Below are positions 13,433-23,300 of a stretch of 64,000 nucleotides of DNA, in pieces. Both the position numbers and the translations under genes were made by a program. Under the pieces are notes generated by a model that saw only the letters and a program-made list of their open reading frames with translations, was not told where the DNA came from and did not search any database. Each line of letters begins with the position of its first letter. The stretch's first letter is position 1. Source of the stretch: Epiperipatus broadwayi (lineage: Eukaryota > Onychophora > Udeonychophora > Euonychophora > Peripatidae). The DNA is taken from contig JAQFVV010000324.1 in the NCBI GenBank assembly GCA_028023455.1, positions 808,001 to 872,000 on the forward strand. Reading direction: 5' to 3'.

Positions 13433-14245
13433 TCAAATCGAAAACAAGTCTACATTTTGTTTTTTGGCTTTATCATTGATAAATGTTTTTAGTGAGCTGA
13501 GTATCGGACAGTTATGACAGATGTGTTGGATTGTGTCATCCTCCATAGTACACAATTGACATCGAGAGTTAATTTTGGTAAATCCCTTTTTCCACACTAG
13601 AAAATGGCTGGTGGGTAGTGAGCCCAGATTTAATTTTATAATAAAGTCTATATATTTCGGTTCTAAGAACCAATATTTTGCTTTCTTAATCATGATTCTA
13701 TTGTTGAAGCCAAGAGCACTTGGTATTGCTATAGGAGTGTTGATCTTGAGTTTGTACACATCCCAATATGACTTTTTGCTATCAAGTGTGTTTTGTGTTG
13801 GGCTAATGCAGTTGTTGACATGATTCCATATTTGTGTCATCCATATGCTACTTTTAGGTGGTGGAGTGTCCGTGGGTGGAATAGTTATTGTTATATTCAG
13901 GTGGGCAGATTTCAGGGAGAAGGCACGCAGTGCTGTTAATGATTTTTGCAGGTATATTGTGGAAAGTGAGTGAAGGCCAAGGCCATTAAGTTCTTTGGGC
14001 ATTTGTGTTTTTGCAATGCTTATGGCAACAACCTTTCCTTTCCATAATAATTTAGAACATAGTGAGTTGACTGCCTTTCCAAAGGTTTTTGTGGGTTTAA
14101 TAATTGGCAGATAATAGTTTAGTCTGGAGAACACTAGCATATTGAGCAATGTAGCTTTGCCTGGAAGCGACAGTGAGATCCCAGAAAGTGATTTCACTAT
14201 TTTCTTGGTTTTTTCGAGGATTGTGTTTTGGATTTCTTTGGTCAT
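13433..14245 (-). pseudogene. LINE ORF2 C-terminal region (thumb and zinc knuckle)
   Basis: A 270-codon open frame and the C-terminal third of the L1/Tx1-like ORF2. Residues about 20-35 read SGISLSLPGKATLLNMLVFS, the element-typical segment after the reverse transcriptase palm. Residues about 60-100 carry LCSKLLWKGK and later ELNGLGLHSL. Near residue 229 is CQLCTMEDDTIQHICHNC, a Cys-x2-Cys...His-x2-Cys-type knuckle thought to bind template RNA. The natural protein would be continuous with the RT fragments upstream; the first Met here is just the first in the frame and not a true start. Many plus-strand frames across it are shadows. Confidence 0.85.
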
Positions 14246-14313
14246 GGCGAATTTAGTTTTAGCTATAGAAAAACCTAAGAAAAGTTGAAGTTTTGATGTG
14301 AATATTGATTGAA

Positions 14314-14532
14314 TTATAGTTCCAGATTTAATTTTCCATATTGATGATTTACTGTTGTTGTTTGAGGGTTTAATTTTTTTATATGTTTATTGATGATTTT
14401 CAGTAGTGTTTGCAAATGTGATTTATCAGGAAGGAAGATAGTGACATCATCAACATATGAGATGTGATTAATTTGTTGTTTTAATGCTGGCACATATATT
14501 CCAAGCATGTTGTGTTCAATATCCTTTAGCAT
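14314..14532 (-). pseudogene. LINE reverse transcriptase fragment with YVDD box
   Basis: This 72-codon frame contains the catalytic polymerase motif C: HISYVDDVTIF, with YVDD at 14446-14457. The two aspartates bind the catalytic metal ions in active reverse transcriptases. The same frame continues upstream (to about 14590) through PQGSPLATLCFITYINPM, the conserved template-contact block B. A frame break separates it from the preceding fragment, and a stop separates it from the C-terminal fragment. The catalytic residues are intact although the gene is not. Confidence 0.85.
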
Positions 14533-14546
14533 TGGATTTATATATG

Positions 14547-14948
14547 TTATGAAACAGAGTGTTGCCAGAGGTGAGCCCTGGGGATTGAAAGATGTGGTCT
14601 GAACCCAGTAGACAACTTTCCATCTAGAGAGGTAAATATCGATCTATTTAAAAACAAGTTGGCAATTATTCTGATATATATTTGAGGCACTTGGTACTCT
14701 TGCAGTATTTGAAAAAGGACTGAGGGGATTACTGTGTCGAATGCTGAGGAGAAATCTAATTGGATAGCTGGGGGCCTTGACTTTCTGCTTTGTCTAACAT
14801 GTTCAATTATCAGGAGGAAGAGTTGCATGGCTTCGATGGTTGATGAGCCTTTGTGTGCATATTGATGTGTTGATATGTGTGTGTACAGCTGGTCTTGTAT
14901 TTGATCTTTGACTAAGGATTCGATTGTTTTTATAAGCAGAGGTATCAT
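14547..14948 (-). pseudogene. LINE reverse transcriptase fragment (fingers and motif A)
   Basis: The frame actually extends upstream of its first Met as LTNLCPISMIPLLIKTIESL, equivalent to the common YRPISLL...KIxE block of LINE reverse transcriptases. HQYAHKGSSTIEAM (usual QxGFRxGxST) follows, and then motif A, AIQLDFSSAFDTV, with the metal-binding Asp. It overshoots into a wrong-frame tail after about residue 115, where the true frame shifts into the PQGSP block near 14600. The upstream shift falls at an A run near 14985. Confidence 0.85.
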
Positions 14949-15304
14949 TGAAATGGGACATAGGTTAGTAAGACAGGATGGGTTTGTTTTTTCAAAAATG
15001 GGACCAATGCCACTGGATACAGATCTGGAATATTTTGGAAGTCGCCAGCAAGCACGTCAATCATCATCCTCAGTATTGGTATGGTGAAGTGGCTGAGGTG
15101 GAGAAGTACAAATCTGGGTATTCCCATGGAGTCCAGGATGTATGCTTTCCAGGTATGCAAGTAGCTTTTGGAGTATTTGATTTTCTGTAATGTTATGGTT
15201 GGAAAAGTTGCCTGCATCTTTCCAGATGTTACCTGTTTTGAAGATATGATTTTGTAATTTTTGTTTAAAGTGATTATGGATTTTGGAGAGCATCGTTGGA
15301 CCAC
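14945..15304 (-). pseudogene. LINE reverse transcriptase N-terminal fragment
   Basis: From about residue 60 this frame reads GIPRFVLLHLSHF, then DVLAGDFQNIPDLYPVALVP, then FLKK. It parallels the usual DGIPxxFL...LFNxxLxxGxxPxxWKxAxVxPIxKK entry block of LINE reverse transcriptases. The first part of the frame is out of register; the true upstream frame is the neighbouring 15057-15968 fragment, which ends in HPGLHGN. The switch therefore falls close to 15125, within the PGxDGIP motif. Confidence 0.7.
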
Positions 15305-15968
15305 TGTAACAGTTTTGATCTACTGAGATCATCAGTGGTGTAGGCCGCCTTGTTGCTTCCAGTGCCCATCTGATGTAACTGTGAGTCCAATTGTGCTTGT
15401 TTGCTAGAAAAATCTTGGATCTTTTTGTGGCTATATATTGAGCAAGTATCTTTTGAGTGCTGTGGTACTGGATTTTGAGATCCAAGATGTCTTGTATATT
15501 GGTATCTGTGGGGGAGAATATACTCAATCTATGATTGATGATGTCCAGTTCATTTAATAGCTGATTAGGCCCTTTAGTCTTCTTAGTATGGTGGTCGATG
15601 AGTGAGCTCAATATTCCTACAAATTTTGACCATGCTTGAAAAGGTGGAAGTGTGAGAATTTTGATTTTATTGAAAAGGATGTAAGCCTCAGAGAAAATCC
15701 ATTCGGGAGTTGCTACTTTATTTAAGAGTCTTATGGTGCTATTATGATTTGATTGTGTTATGGTAGATGAGTCTAAATGTAGTGAGATTGACATGGACAG
15801 GTGGTCAGAGAAAGGTACTAGTTGAAGTTTTGCATTTAGATTAAAGTGGAGTTCAGATGAGTAGTAGAGCAGATCTATCAGAGATTTTTTATGTTTTGTA
15901 TAGAAGGAGAAAGAATCAGGTGGAAAGCAACCCTCCCCACAAAGTAAGACTCTGCTAAAGAGAAACAA
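15057..15968 (-). pseudogene. LINE endonuclease C-terminus and linker to RT
   Basis: A 303-codon frame, the longest in the window. Residues about 30-65 read SLIDLLYYSSEL...VPFSDHLSMSI. The SDH triplet is the conserved active-site end of AP-like endonucleases that cut target DNA. The next ~170 residues form the helical linker normally found between endonuclease and reverse transcriptase, including NWTHSYIRWALEATRRP. The last ~35 codons are beyond a frameshift and are not native. No endonuclease N-terminus is found above 15968, so the copy is probably 5'-truncated or diverged there. Confidence 0.8.
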
Positions 15969-16252
15969 TGTTTAAAAGGAAATGAATGTTAAAAAGATGG
16001 AGCATATGGTACCTATGTAAAAATATCATTGGAATAATTGTACATTATTAAATTTAAAGTCTGCATCAAGAATTATATGAAATTAAATAATTTTTACTAT
16101 AATAAAAGTGATTAATAAGTATTTAGTTATTTATTGAAAAGTCATAATAGGTACATGCCAAAGAATGAGGATCAGTTAAGTAAATTTATAATAATCTTAG
16201 ACATTTCATATCAAAACATTCTATTTTAATTAATAAATAATACAAAAACTCT

Positions 16253-16668
16253 GTCAGAGAATGAAAATTATTCTTTACATATAAAGTGTGATAAACAGAG
16301 TAGCTAAAATTCAAAAACATTAATCACAAAAACTATTTGTCAAGCACTTTCACCATGTACCAGAATCATAGTGACATATTGGAACTGAGCGATTAATATT
16401 CCAGTGTATGTTCGGTGAAATACTAGTGTTACACTGATTGATAAAATTTTTAGACTTAGCAATAAACTAAGCCTCTTTCAACTTCCTCTTTCTATTGTTT
16501 GATTCATTGCCACAGTATTGACATTTTGAGGATAAAACTCAACTACTTTCATGATTTGAAAAAACAGAATTAACTTGTGAATCACTTTTAGATTTTTATA
16601 CTGATAAACATGCTGTTGCAATTGCATTAATACATTAGCATTCATTTTACTGTAATAGATAGTATTAC
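16253..16668 (-). mobile_element. Penelope-like element 3' end, left arm of a palindrome
   Basis: Read on the minus strand, this arm matches the plus-strand arm at 16754-17127 plus 17949-17999 at clear though imperfect identity. It encodes a more decayed version of the same GIY-YIG domain. Its 3' terminal part (minus strand of about 16253-16315) runs without interruption from TAGCTACTCT into GTTTATCACACTTTAT. That shows what the right arm looked like before it was interrupted. The two copies meet with their truncated 5' ends inward. Confidence 0.75.
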
Positions 16669-16753
16669 AACCAATAAATGAATAAAATGAATAGGTATGA
16701 AGTAGTTTATTCTATTGAAGTGGTTTATTTCATGGTTGCAAAGAAATTGGATA
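16669..16753. other. Spacer between the two Penelope-like arms
   Basis: 85 bp with repeated AATGAATAAAATGAATAG-like words and no obvious coding content. It could be the original target, or filler created when the two copies were joined. Confidence 0.5.
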
Positions 16754-16757
16754 TAAT

Positions 16758-17057
16758 ACTATCTATTATGGTGAAACAAAGGCTAATGTATTAACGCGAT
16801 TGCAACAGCATATTTATCAGTATAAAAAATCTAAAAATGATTCACAATTTAATTCTGTTTTTTCAAATCATGAAAGTAATTGTGGATATGAGTTTTATCC
16901 TCAAAATGTCAGTACTGTGTGCAATCAATCAAACTATAGAAAGTAGAAGTTGAAAGAGGCTTGGTTTATTGCTAAGTCTAAAAATGTTATTAATCAGCAT
17001 AACACTAATGTTCCACTGAGAATACACTGAAATATTAACCATTCAGTTCCAATATGA
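16758..17057 (+). pseudogene. GIY-YIG endonuclease domain of a Penelope-like element
   Basis: One frame, broken by only two internal stops (16944 and 17028), reads TIYYGETKANVLTRLQQHIY, then NSVFSNHESNCGYEF, then NQSNYRK-stop-KLKEAWFIAKSK and NVINQHN. In known Penelope-like elements the C-terminal GIY-YIG nuclease has YxGxT, a catalytic Arg about ten residues later, a His, then SNYRKRL-KEAWxI with a Glu and a terminal xINxxN. All these positions can be matched (Y-G-E-T, R, H, E). The domain normally nicks DNA for integration. No reverse transcriptase is present upstream, so only the tail of the element survives. Confidence 0.8.
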
Positions 17058-17116
17058 CAACATGATTCTGTTACACAGTACTGAATGTTTTTTGTGATTA
17101 ATGTTTTTTTTTAATT

Positions 17117-17127
17117 TTAGCTACTCT
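17117..17127. repeat. Target-site duplication, left copy
   Basis: TTAGCTACTCT, matched by TTAGGTACTCT at 17949-17959. The uninterrupted sequence in the opposite palindrome arm has TTAGCTACTCT only once, so this is a duplication made at insertion. Confidence 0.8.
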
Positions 17128-17948
17128 ATTTTTTTTTTAATTAAGAACGTTTATTACTAATGTGTATAGTGATTAATTAAGAAGACAATTAAAAATTTGT
17201 ACATGTAATTTTTAAAATTATTTGAATTCAAATAGGGTAAAGTCTAATTTTGCTCTGAGCTGTATCAATGTTTATCTGTTCAGCCTATGAGTGTTTCCAG
17301 TTTTTGTAGATAATTTTTAAGCTGGTTATTATCAAGACATTTAATTAACAAGTTTAATATTTGTTTTTGCTGAGTTAATCACTTTAGCTATTGTGTTTCT
17401 TGATCCTAGATCTTGTTCTTGTGTAATGTCTAACACACATAGTCCAAGGTTTTCAAGGCCCATAATGATGGCTTTGGACCACATTTTTCCGTAAGTCAAG
17501 AATACTGGTCAACTAGGTTATGAATGTTGATTCCTTTTAAGTTGATGCTTTGAAATTGAACAGGTCCCATGTTGATTCAAAGGTGTATTGGGGAGTGATA
17601 TGTTGGTCTGTTTTTCTTATTTTACTGAGTTTTTTGAGGAATATCTGGGCATGAGTAATTCTGTTCTTTTTAAATATTAATTTGCATCTAGTTAGCCACC
17701 TCCCATACATCAGAAAGGTAACACTACGTACTATTGCATATTCCCCTTCTGAAATAGCATGTATGAATAAGTCAATGAGAGGTTTCTTATACTGTAGTAG
17801 AATATTAACTGTATTGTGGTTCTGCAGCCATATAATGCTTCACATTTTTCAATGAGGTTCATGATTGACTCATCTTCTCTTTTACATAAGGGCCATATGG
17901 GGTCTAGTTTTTTGAAGTCCATGTATATAACCAAAAAAAAATAGTTGA
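17128..17948 (-). mobile_element. 5'-truncated LINE nested in the Penelope-like arm
   Basis: An ~820-bp minus-strand insertion with a terminal A tract (T run 17129-17138 on the plus strand) and an 11-bp target duplication, all hallmarks of target-primed reverse transcription. It encodes the last part of a LINE ORF2. At 17731-17934 one frame reads DPIWPLCKREDESIMNLIEK, resembling the Cys/His knuckle of the LINE at 13.4 kb with the first Cys replaced by Trp. The rest is broken by stops. Confidence 0.8.
17731..17934 (-). pseudogene. LINE ORF2 C-terminal knuckle fragment
   Basis: A 67-codon frame that includes PLCKREDESIMNLIEKCEAL. The spacing Cys...Glu-Asp-Glu-Ser-Ile...Cys parallels CQLCTMEDDTIQHICHNC in the LINE at 13433-14245, though the first Cys and the His are lost here. 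It is a remnant of the retrotransposon inserted at 17128-17948. Later parts of the ORF2 C-terminus continue downstream in other frames. Confidence 0.6.
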
Positions 17949-17999
17949 TTAGGTACTCTGTTTATCACACTTTATACATGAAGAATAATTTTCTCTTTT
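17949..17999 (+). mobile_element. Distal end of the right Penelope-like arm
   Basis: Begins with the second target-duplication copy (17949-17959), then GTTTATCACACTTTAT and AAGAATAATTTTCTC, which match the outer end of the left arm (minus strand of 16253-16300). Homology between arms stops near 18000, marking the 3' boundary of the Penelope-like copies. Confidence 0.75.
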
Positions 18000-18795
18000 A
18001 ATTAACTCATTTTACTCATAAAATATATTTCTTAGTTTTATCAATCATATATCTGTAATAATTATAAAAATAAAAGTCAATAATATATAATATCAGCTAT
18101 CATAAATATATATGTGTGCATATGAATTTAATTAAGAAAGCGGTATACAGTTTGGTTCAATAATAATTTCTGGGGAGTAATTTTGTGCTATAAGGCAAAT
18201 CAGTCATTTTGTATGAATCTAATTTATATCATATATATTAGATTTATTGTATACGCACACATACATGTGTAAACTTCTCGTGTTACATAAATGTATACTC
18301 TACAATTAATTGGGGATTAAGCTCTTTCATTTTCTAATGTTAGTCGTTATCTATTAATGGATATTATAATTGGAAAATTATATGATGAATAAAATATTTA
18401 TTGTAGGAAAGCTATTATTATTTTTGAAGAAAATAATTATCTATAACTGGTTTATTGCTTAATAGTTTTATAAAGTTATACTGAAAACATCTTATTCAGA
18501 TTCCATTGATTAAAAAATATTTTCAGTTAATGGCGAGTTAAAATATTTCTTCCTTGTTTTTAAGTATTTTATTCATTTTAATTGCTGGTAGTTTGTTTAT
18601 TATTCTTATTTTTTTTTATTCATCAAGTTGCTCTTATTCTTGATACCGTTATTAAATTTCCTTAATATTTTTTTTTAAATATATAACTACATATATAAAT
18701 TGACATGATGACTTACTTAATATACCAAAGCATTACATTTTTATAAGCAAAAATTATCAGTTATTGCTCTAGCGATCTTCTGACATTTGAACACA
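18000..18795. other. AT-rich intergenic DNA, no gene seen
   Basis: No coding signal or clear repeat was recognised. Confidence 0.5.
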
Positions 18796-18797
18796 AA

Positions 18798-18869
18798 TAG
18801 ATTGGGGTGCAATCCAAGATAACTTTTTAAGTGTGCTATGCTACCACTATGCTAAATCGCATCGGGCGT
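18798..18869 (-). repeat. tRNA-like SINE head or tRNA pseudogene
   Basis: On the minus strand TTTAGCATAGTGGTAGCAT contains a very good RNA polymerase III A box (TAGCATAGTGG). About 35-40 bases on is a B-box-like GGATTGCACCCC inside a TTGG...CCAA stem. The intervening ACTTAAAAAGT could form the anticodon arm. The acceptor stem does not pair well and there is no discriminator/terminator arrangement, so a SINE head or tRNA pseudogene is more likely than a working tRNA. Confidence 0.5.
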
Positions 18870-20230
18870 TAATTTTACTCATTTAAATTATATTTTGTGT
18901 CTCATAATTATTTATTTAATATTCAATTTTTGCCATAAAGTACATGAAAATATATTTGCATATATCTTCAGTCTTGATCTACATCATATAAAAACATGTG
19001 AGTGATATATGTATACACATATACATGTTCATAAACATACACATGTATACTGATAAATAAGTACGTCTTTGAAATAAAGATTTGTTGGAGACGAATTTGC
19101 ATTTAATCAAATTTTGATTTGTTGTTCATGTATTTACAAATATATATATATGGATGATTGCCATAAGAAAGTGTGCTTGAGTGATGTTAAGAAAAGAGAC
19201 GAGATCGAAGGAGATGAATTAACTTGGAGAGACTTTTATTCTGCAGTGAATCGTGAAAATGATGATGGGTCATGATAAATATATATAAACTCATCTTACA
19301 TATATCTTCCTTCTTACTATATATGAAAGCATATATATATGGTCATAATTATATATGTGCATACAAATAAATAGCTACACTAGCTAAAGAAAAGAGATTT
19401 ATTGAGTCTAAATTTTTTTCTAACTAAACAGTGATTCTCTTAGAAGTAACTACATATTTTGGTGCCATTAATCTTAGTTTATTCTATGTTCCTGATTTAA
19501 TCTTTTAATATCCTTTTAATATAATGATTTAATCTATGCAATAATCATAATTTTATTTTAACTCTAAATTGTTTTACTACAAAAAGTATATAAAAAACTT
19601 TATTTTATTTATGATATAGCTTGAATTTAAGATGGAATACTTAATTACAATAAAGGGGTGATACAAAGCAAAGGCAAGTTACTTACAATGTTCAAGTATC
19701 ATTGTTTGGTCATATTGTTCTATTATTTAAGTATTCTGCCTATTGAAAGGATATTTCACTATAAAAATCAAAATTTTAAGTTTATATAGAAATTATTGGA
19801 TTTTCAAACAATTTATTTATTGTTTATTTCATTTCAGTCTAAATAAATGAATACATGCCTTTTTAATATTATATATAAAGGCTTTAATTTTTGGAATAAA
19901 ATTATATATCATTAAATATTTTTAATTACTGTTGAAAATTAAATGATGAAGTAATGTAAAAATGTTTAAATTAGAGATTTAATAAAAGCTGTGTTTCTTG
20001 GGTTCACCATTCTACCACTAGGGCAGATTTGATAAAAATATATTTTAAATATAATTATAAAAATATATTTTATTTAGTAAAGTAATTGGTAATTAGTAAA
20101 TTGATCAAACAGAGAATTAAAAACAGACAATTACAAAATATGTTTTTCTTTGTATTTTACTTATTAAAAAATTTCATTATTGTTTTATAACTGAAACACA
20201 GGCTTATTATATACCTAAGTCTATATATGT
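18870..20230. other. AT-rich intergenic DNA, no gene seen
   Basis: No gene recognised. A minus-strand segment near 20008-20030 reads CCCTAGTGGTAGAATGG, resembling the D-arm and A box of tRNA-Gly-type SINEs, but no B box follows. Confidence 0.45.
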
Positions 20231-20375
20231 AATATAGGGTATATGAGCACAGACTTTCAGATGACCCATCACTCTCCACTCTATCTAATAACATTGATAC
20301 CCTCAAGCACATATATGCTGAAAAGATAAATAATCACCAATATACGTATTTCATGCTAAACCAGCAATCATCAGT
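20231..20375 (-). repeat. tRNA-like repeat, single arm of the hairpin family
   Basis: Homologous to the left arms of the hairpins at 25651 and 29666 (GAGCACAGACTTTCAGATGACCC, then CCACTCTATCTAATA). On the minus strand GATAGAGTGGA looks like an A box and GTGCTCATATACC a decayed B box. It lacks the opposite arm, so it is either a solo copy or a remnant. Confidence 0.55.
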
Positions 20376-23300
20376 TGGTCATTTTTATTTTTATTAAATC
20401 ATTCTTTTTTAAGATGATTATATAATTCAAACATATTGAGATATTAAAAAGCACATATCATTTTTAACTGAGATACAAAGATTATATCAGAACAAAGCAT
20501 AATCTTTAGTTAATAAATAATGAGTAATAATTATTAATGTATTTATCTGAAGAGACTGACATTGAAATTGCGAGTGTAAAAAGTTTGATACTTGGCAATC
20601 AAATCATTATTTTGTGCTTTTTAAATACAATAAACTTCATTAAATTAATTAAAATGATTAAAGTCCCATTTATATTTCGTTCAATTTATGCCTTTTTTTC
20701 CATATATTCTGCATCATCATTTCCATTATATGTTGTTTTCAACTTTGAGATTATCATTTCATTCTTGTGATTTTTTTTATAGAGTTTTGATTGATGATTC
20801 TAAAAATAGAATTATGAGTATTAGAATATATATGGAATAAAACAAAAAAAAAGAACATGAAATTGATTTAGTTTGGTATATAGTTTTGCCTTTTGCTGTT
20901 AATTAATGATGATATCAGTGATAAAAATATAAAATAAAACTGAAACTTTTAATTTTCCTTTTCAGTCTTCCACTTGACTTTTGTTTTCTATCTTTAAAAT
21001 CTCATTATCATCATTTTGTTGTTATAGTGTGGTATACTGCATACATTCTTAAATATCATTATAATTAAAAAATAAAATATCTACTATAGGAAACATGCCT
21101 TCTTCATTATCTAATTGCAGAGAAAGAATGAATGAAAAGACAATATTTACCAGATAACCAAATGACAGGTGGTAATATTTTGTTTTTTGTTTATCAATTT
21201 AGCTAAAAAAATATTAGCTTTCCATTTTCTAACTAAGTTTGCTATGGTCATCTACTTTGTTGGAAATCTGATTTTAAAAAAATATTATCTTTCTAAATTT
21301 TTATCATTTTTTTGTTAATAAATAAACAAATCATTTGTTCAGTTTTTAAAAAAATCATATGAGATTCAATCAGCAAAATTAAGATTGAAAACAATATATT
21401 CATTCAAACAATTAAACTGTGAATTTTGTTTATTTTTTGCAGTTGGAAGAATACAAAAATCTTTAATTCATGAATCTTCTATGTCATCATTAGTGTAAAA
21501 CACTCGTATAAAGTCTGTCTAACAATTATATTGGTCCATTAGGTAAAAATCTGAGAACTTTTATTCATCAGTTACATTTTTAGTATGTTTCTATTCATAA
21601 AATATTAATCTAAAATAAACAGAATTGCTTCAATTCAGTTTCTAAAATTTGAATAATTTTAGATTCAAATTGGTTAAATGTAATGAAAAATTAAAAATAA
21701 TGTTAATAACTGAAGAAAAATATAAGAAAAACATTTGAAAAATAGCCAGTGGTAAAACAAAAGAATTATATTTCAACCAATCATTATGTGAACGCTGGTG
21801 ATTTTTTTTTATTTCTTAGAAAATACAATCTCTGGTTATTCATTTCTGTTGTATTTTCTTAGCCTAAAATTAAATAAAAATCTAAATCTAGACACATTAT
21901 CAGTCAATACCCTGTAAAAAAATAATCATAAAATCCATAAATATTTATGAAATATAATTGCATTTTGTTCTTATCAATGAATGTCATTGATATTCAAATT
22001 GTGATCAGTAGCAGTCAATGTTATTCACTTGTCTTGAAGATAAGACAAGCATTGTCACTTTCTCATGATTATTTTTCTTGTAAAATTTTAATTTTTTGAA
22101 TCAAACTATATTTTGATAAATTAATGTAAACTCTTAATTATGAATGTAAAAAATTATGATAAATATAATTATTTACATTCAAAATCAATTACAAAAGCTT
22201 AAAACATTCTTATTTTGATTTCTGACTTTGACATTTAGAAATGCCTGGAAAACCATGGCCAAAGTTGACAGCTGTCCAACCAGAGAAAAGATGCTGGGTT
22301 ATATATCAATACCCACAATGAAAATTGATTTTTTTCTCAAAATATATCACCAAATGTGGATTTTTTTAACTAAAAATTTAAATTTTGAATTTACTATAAA
22401 ATAAGCATAAAATTAAAAATATACTATTAAAATTGAGCAAGAGATGATGCAATTATGTTTAGTAATTGTAATAAACACTAATGAGATCTAAAACAGGATG
22501 GTTTCTAAATGTAATTAATAGCTGATTGCTAACCCAATTATACTTCAAATGACAGAGAAATGTCTTTTGGCCAATTTGCCCTGGTGGATTTTTCCATAAG
22601 TATTATACATTTAAATGTGTATAAAATGATATACTTTATTATAATAAATTTTTTTGCCGAAAATTCTGCACTAAAAGGCAGGGAATTCAAAAATCCCACT
22701 GTACAATAGACATAAACCTCACCCTGACATGATCACCATTATGTGTTGCCAAGTATGTAAAACATTTGGTGTTTTACAACATTGAAATTTCCAATGAAGC
22801 AAAAACATGTTTATTTGTGAATTTATTATGGTTTTAGATATTTTTTTAAAAATAATTTGCATTTTATTTATTAGATATCAAGAAATATAAAATATTAATA
22901 ACTTATTTTGACTTGAAATACTTTATTTTCAAAAATATATTATATTAGCAGCTAACATAAATATGGTCAGAAGCAAAATTGAAGGCCAGCTATGATGTAA
23001 ACAATTTACTTGATATTTATGAGTAAGAAAAAATTGCAAATTTGCAATAAATATTAAAAAAAACTTAAACCTTTAAAGCATAATTTGTTAGATATTAGAG
23101 AAATAAATAATTATTCATTCAGATGTGTAAAAATAATGAATATTAATAAATATTTTGTTGATTTTATAAACTGAAAATAATCTTTCTAGAAACAATGATG
23201 ACTAACATCTTTGTTTTGATTACAGCCACATTTTTTTTAATATTTGCAGAAACAAAATGTGAACATTTAACATTTATTTCAATAATAAATAAAAATATAT

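Larger units (their letters stand above)
13079..15968 (-). mobile_element. L1/Tx1-like LINE, 5'-incomplete
   Basis: This is a minus-strand non-LTR retrotransposon and the best-preserved coding remnant in the window. In order from 15968 downward it has the C-terminal part of an AP endonuclease (with an FSDHLS motif), a linker, the reverse transcriptase (fingers, a motif-A FSSAFD block, a PQGSP block, then YVDD), a thumb region and a C-terminal Cys/His knuckle. It finishes with AATAAA (minus strand of 13104-13109) and an A tract (13079-13090). At least four frame breaks are seen. The L1/Tx1 placement rests on the C-terminal SLPGKATLLN...LLWKGK...GGLGL-like layout and is an inference. Confidence 0.8.
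16754..17127 (+). mobile_element. Penelope-like element 3' end, right arm
   Basis: This is the plus-strand copy of the Penelope-like terminus, 5'-truncated and head to head with the left arm. It carries the GIY-YIG endonuclease remnant at 16758-17057. The copy continues after a nested LINE insertion, at 17949-17999. Inverted pairs and 5' truncation are known features of Penelope-like elements. Confidence 0.75.

Noticed and set aside
13227-13823. Plus-strand frames of 82-96 codons
   Set aside because: They lie antisense to the LINE ORF2 fragment at 13433-14245, which explains their openness. The 14978-15190 plus frame is likewise a shadow.
20537-20770. 77-codon hydrophobic plus-strand frame
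   Set aside because: AT-rich DNA yields Phe/Ile/Leu-rich frames by chance, and no conserved motif or transcript signal is visible.
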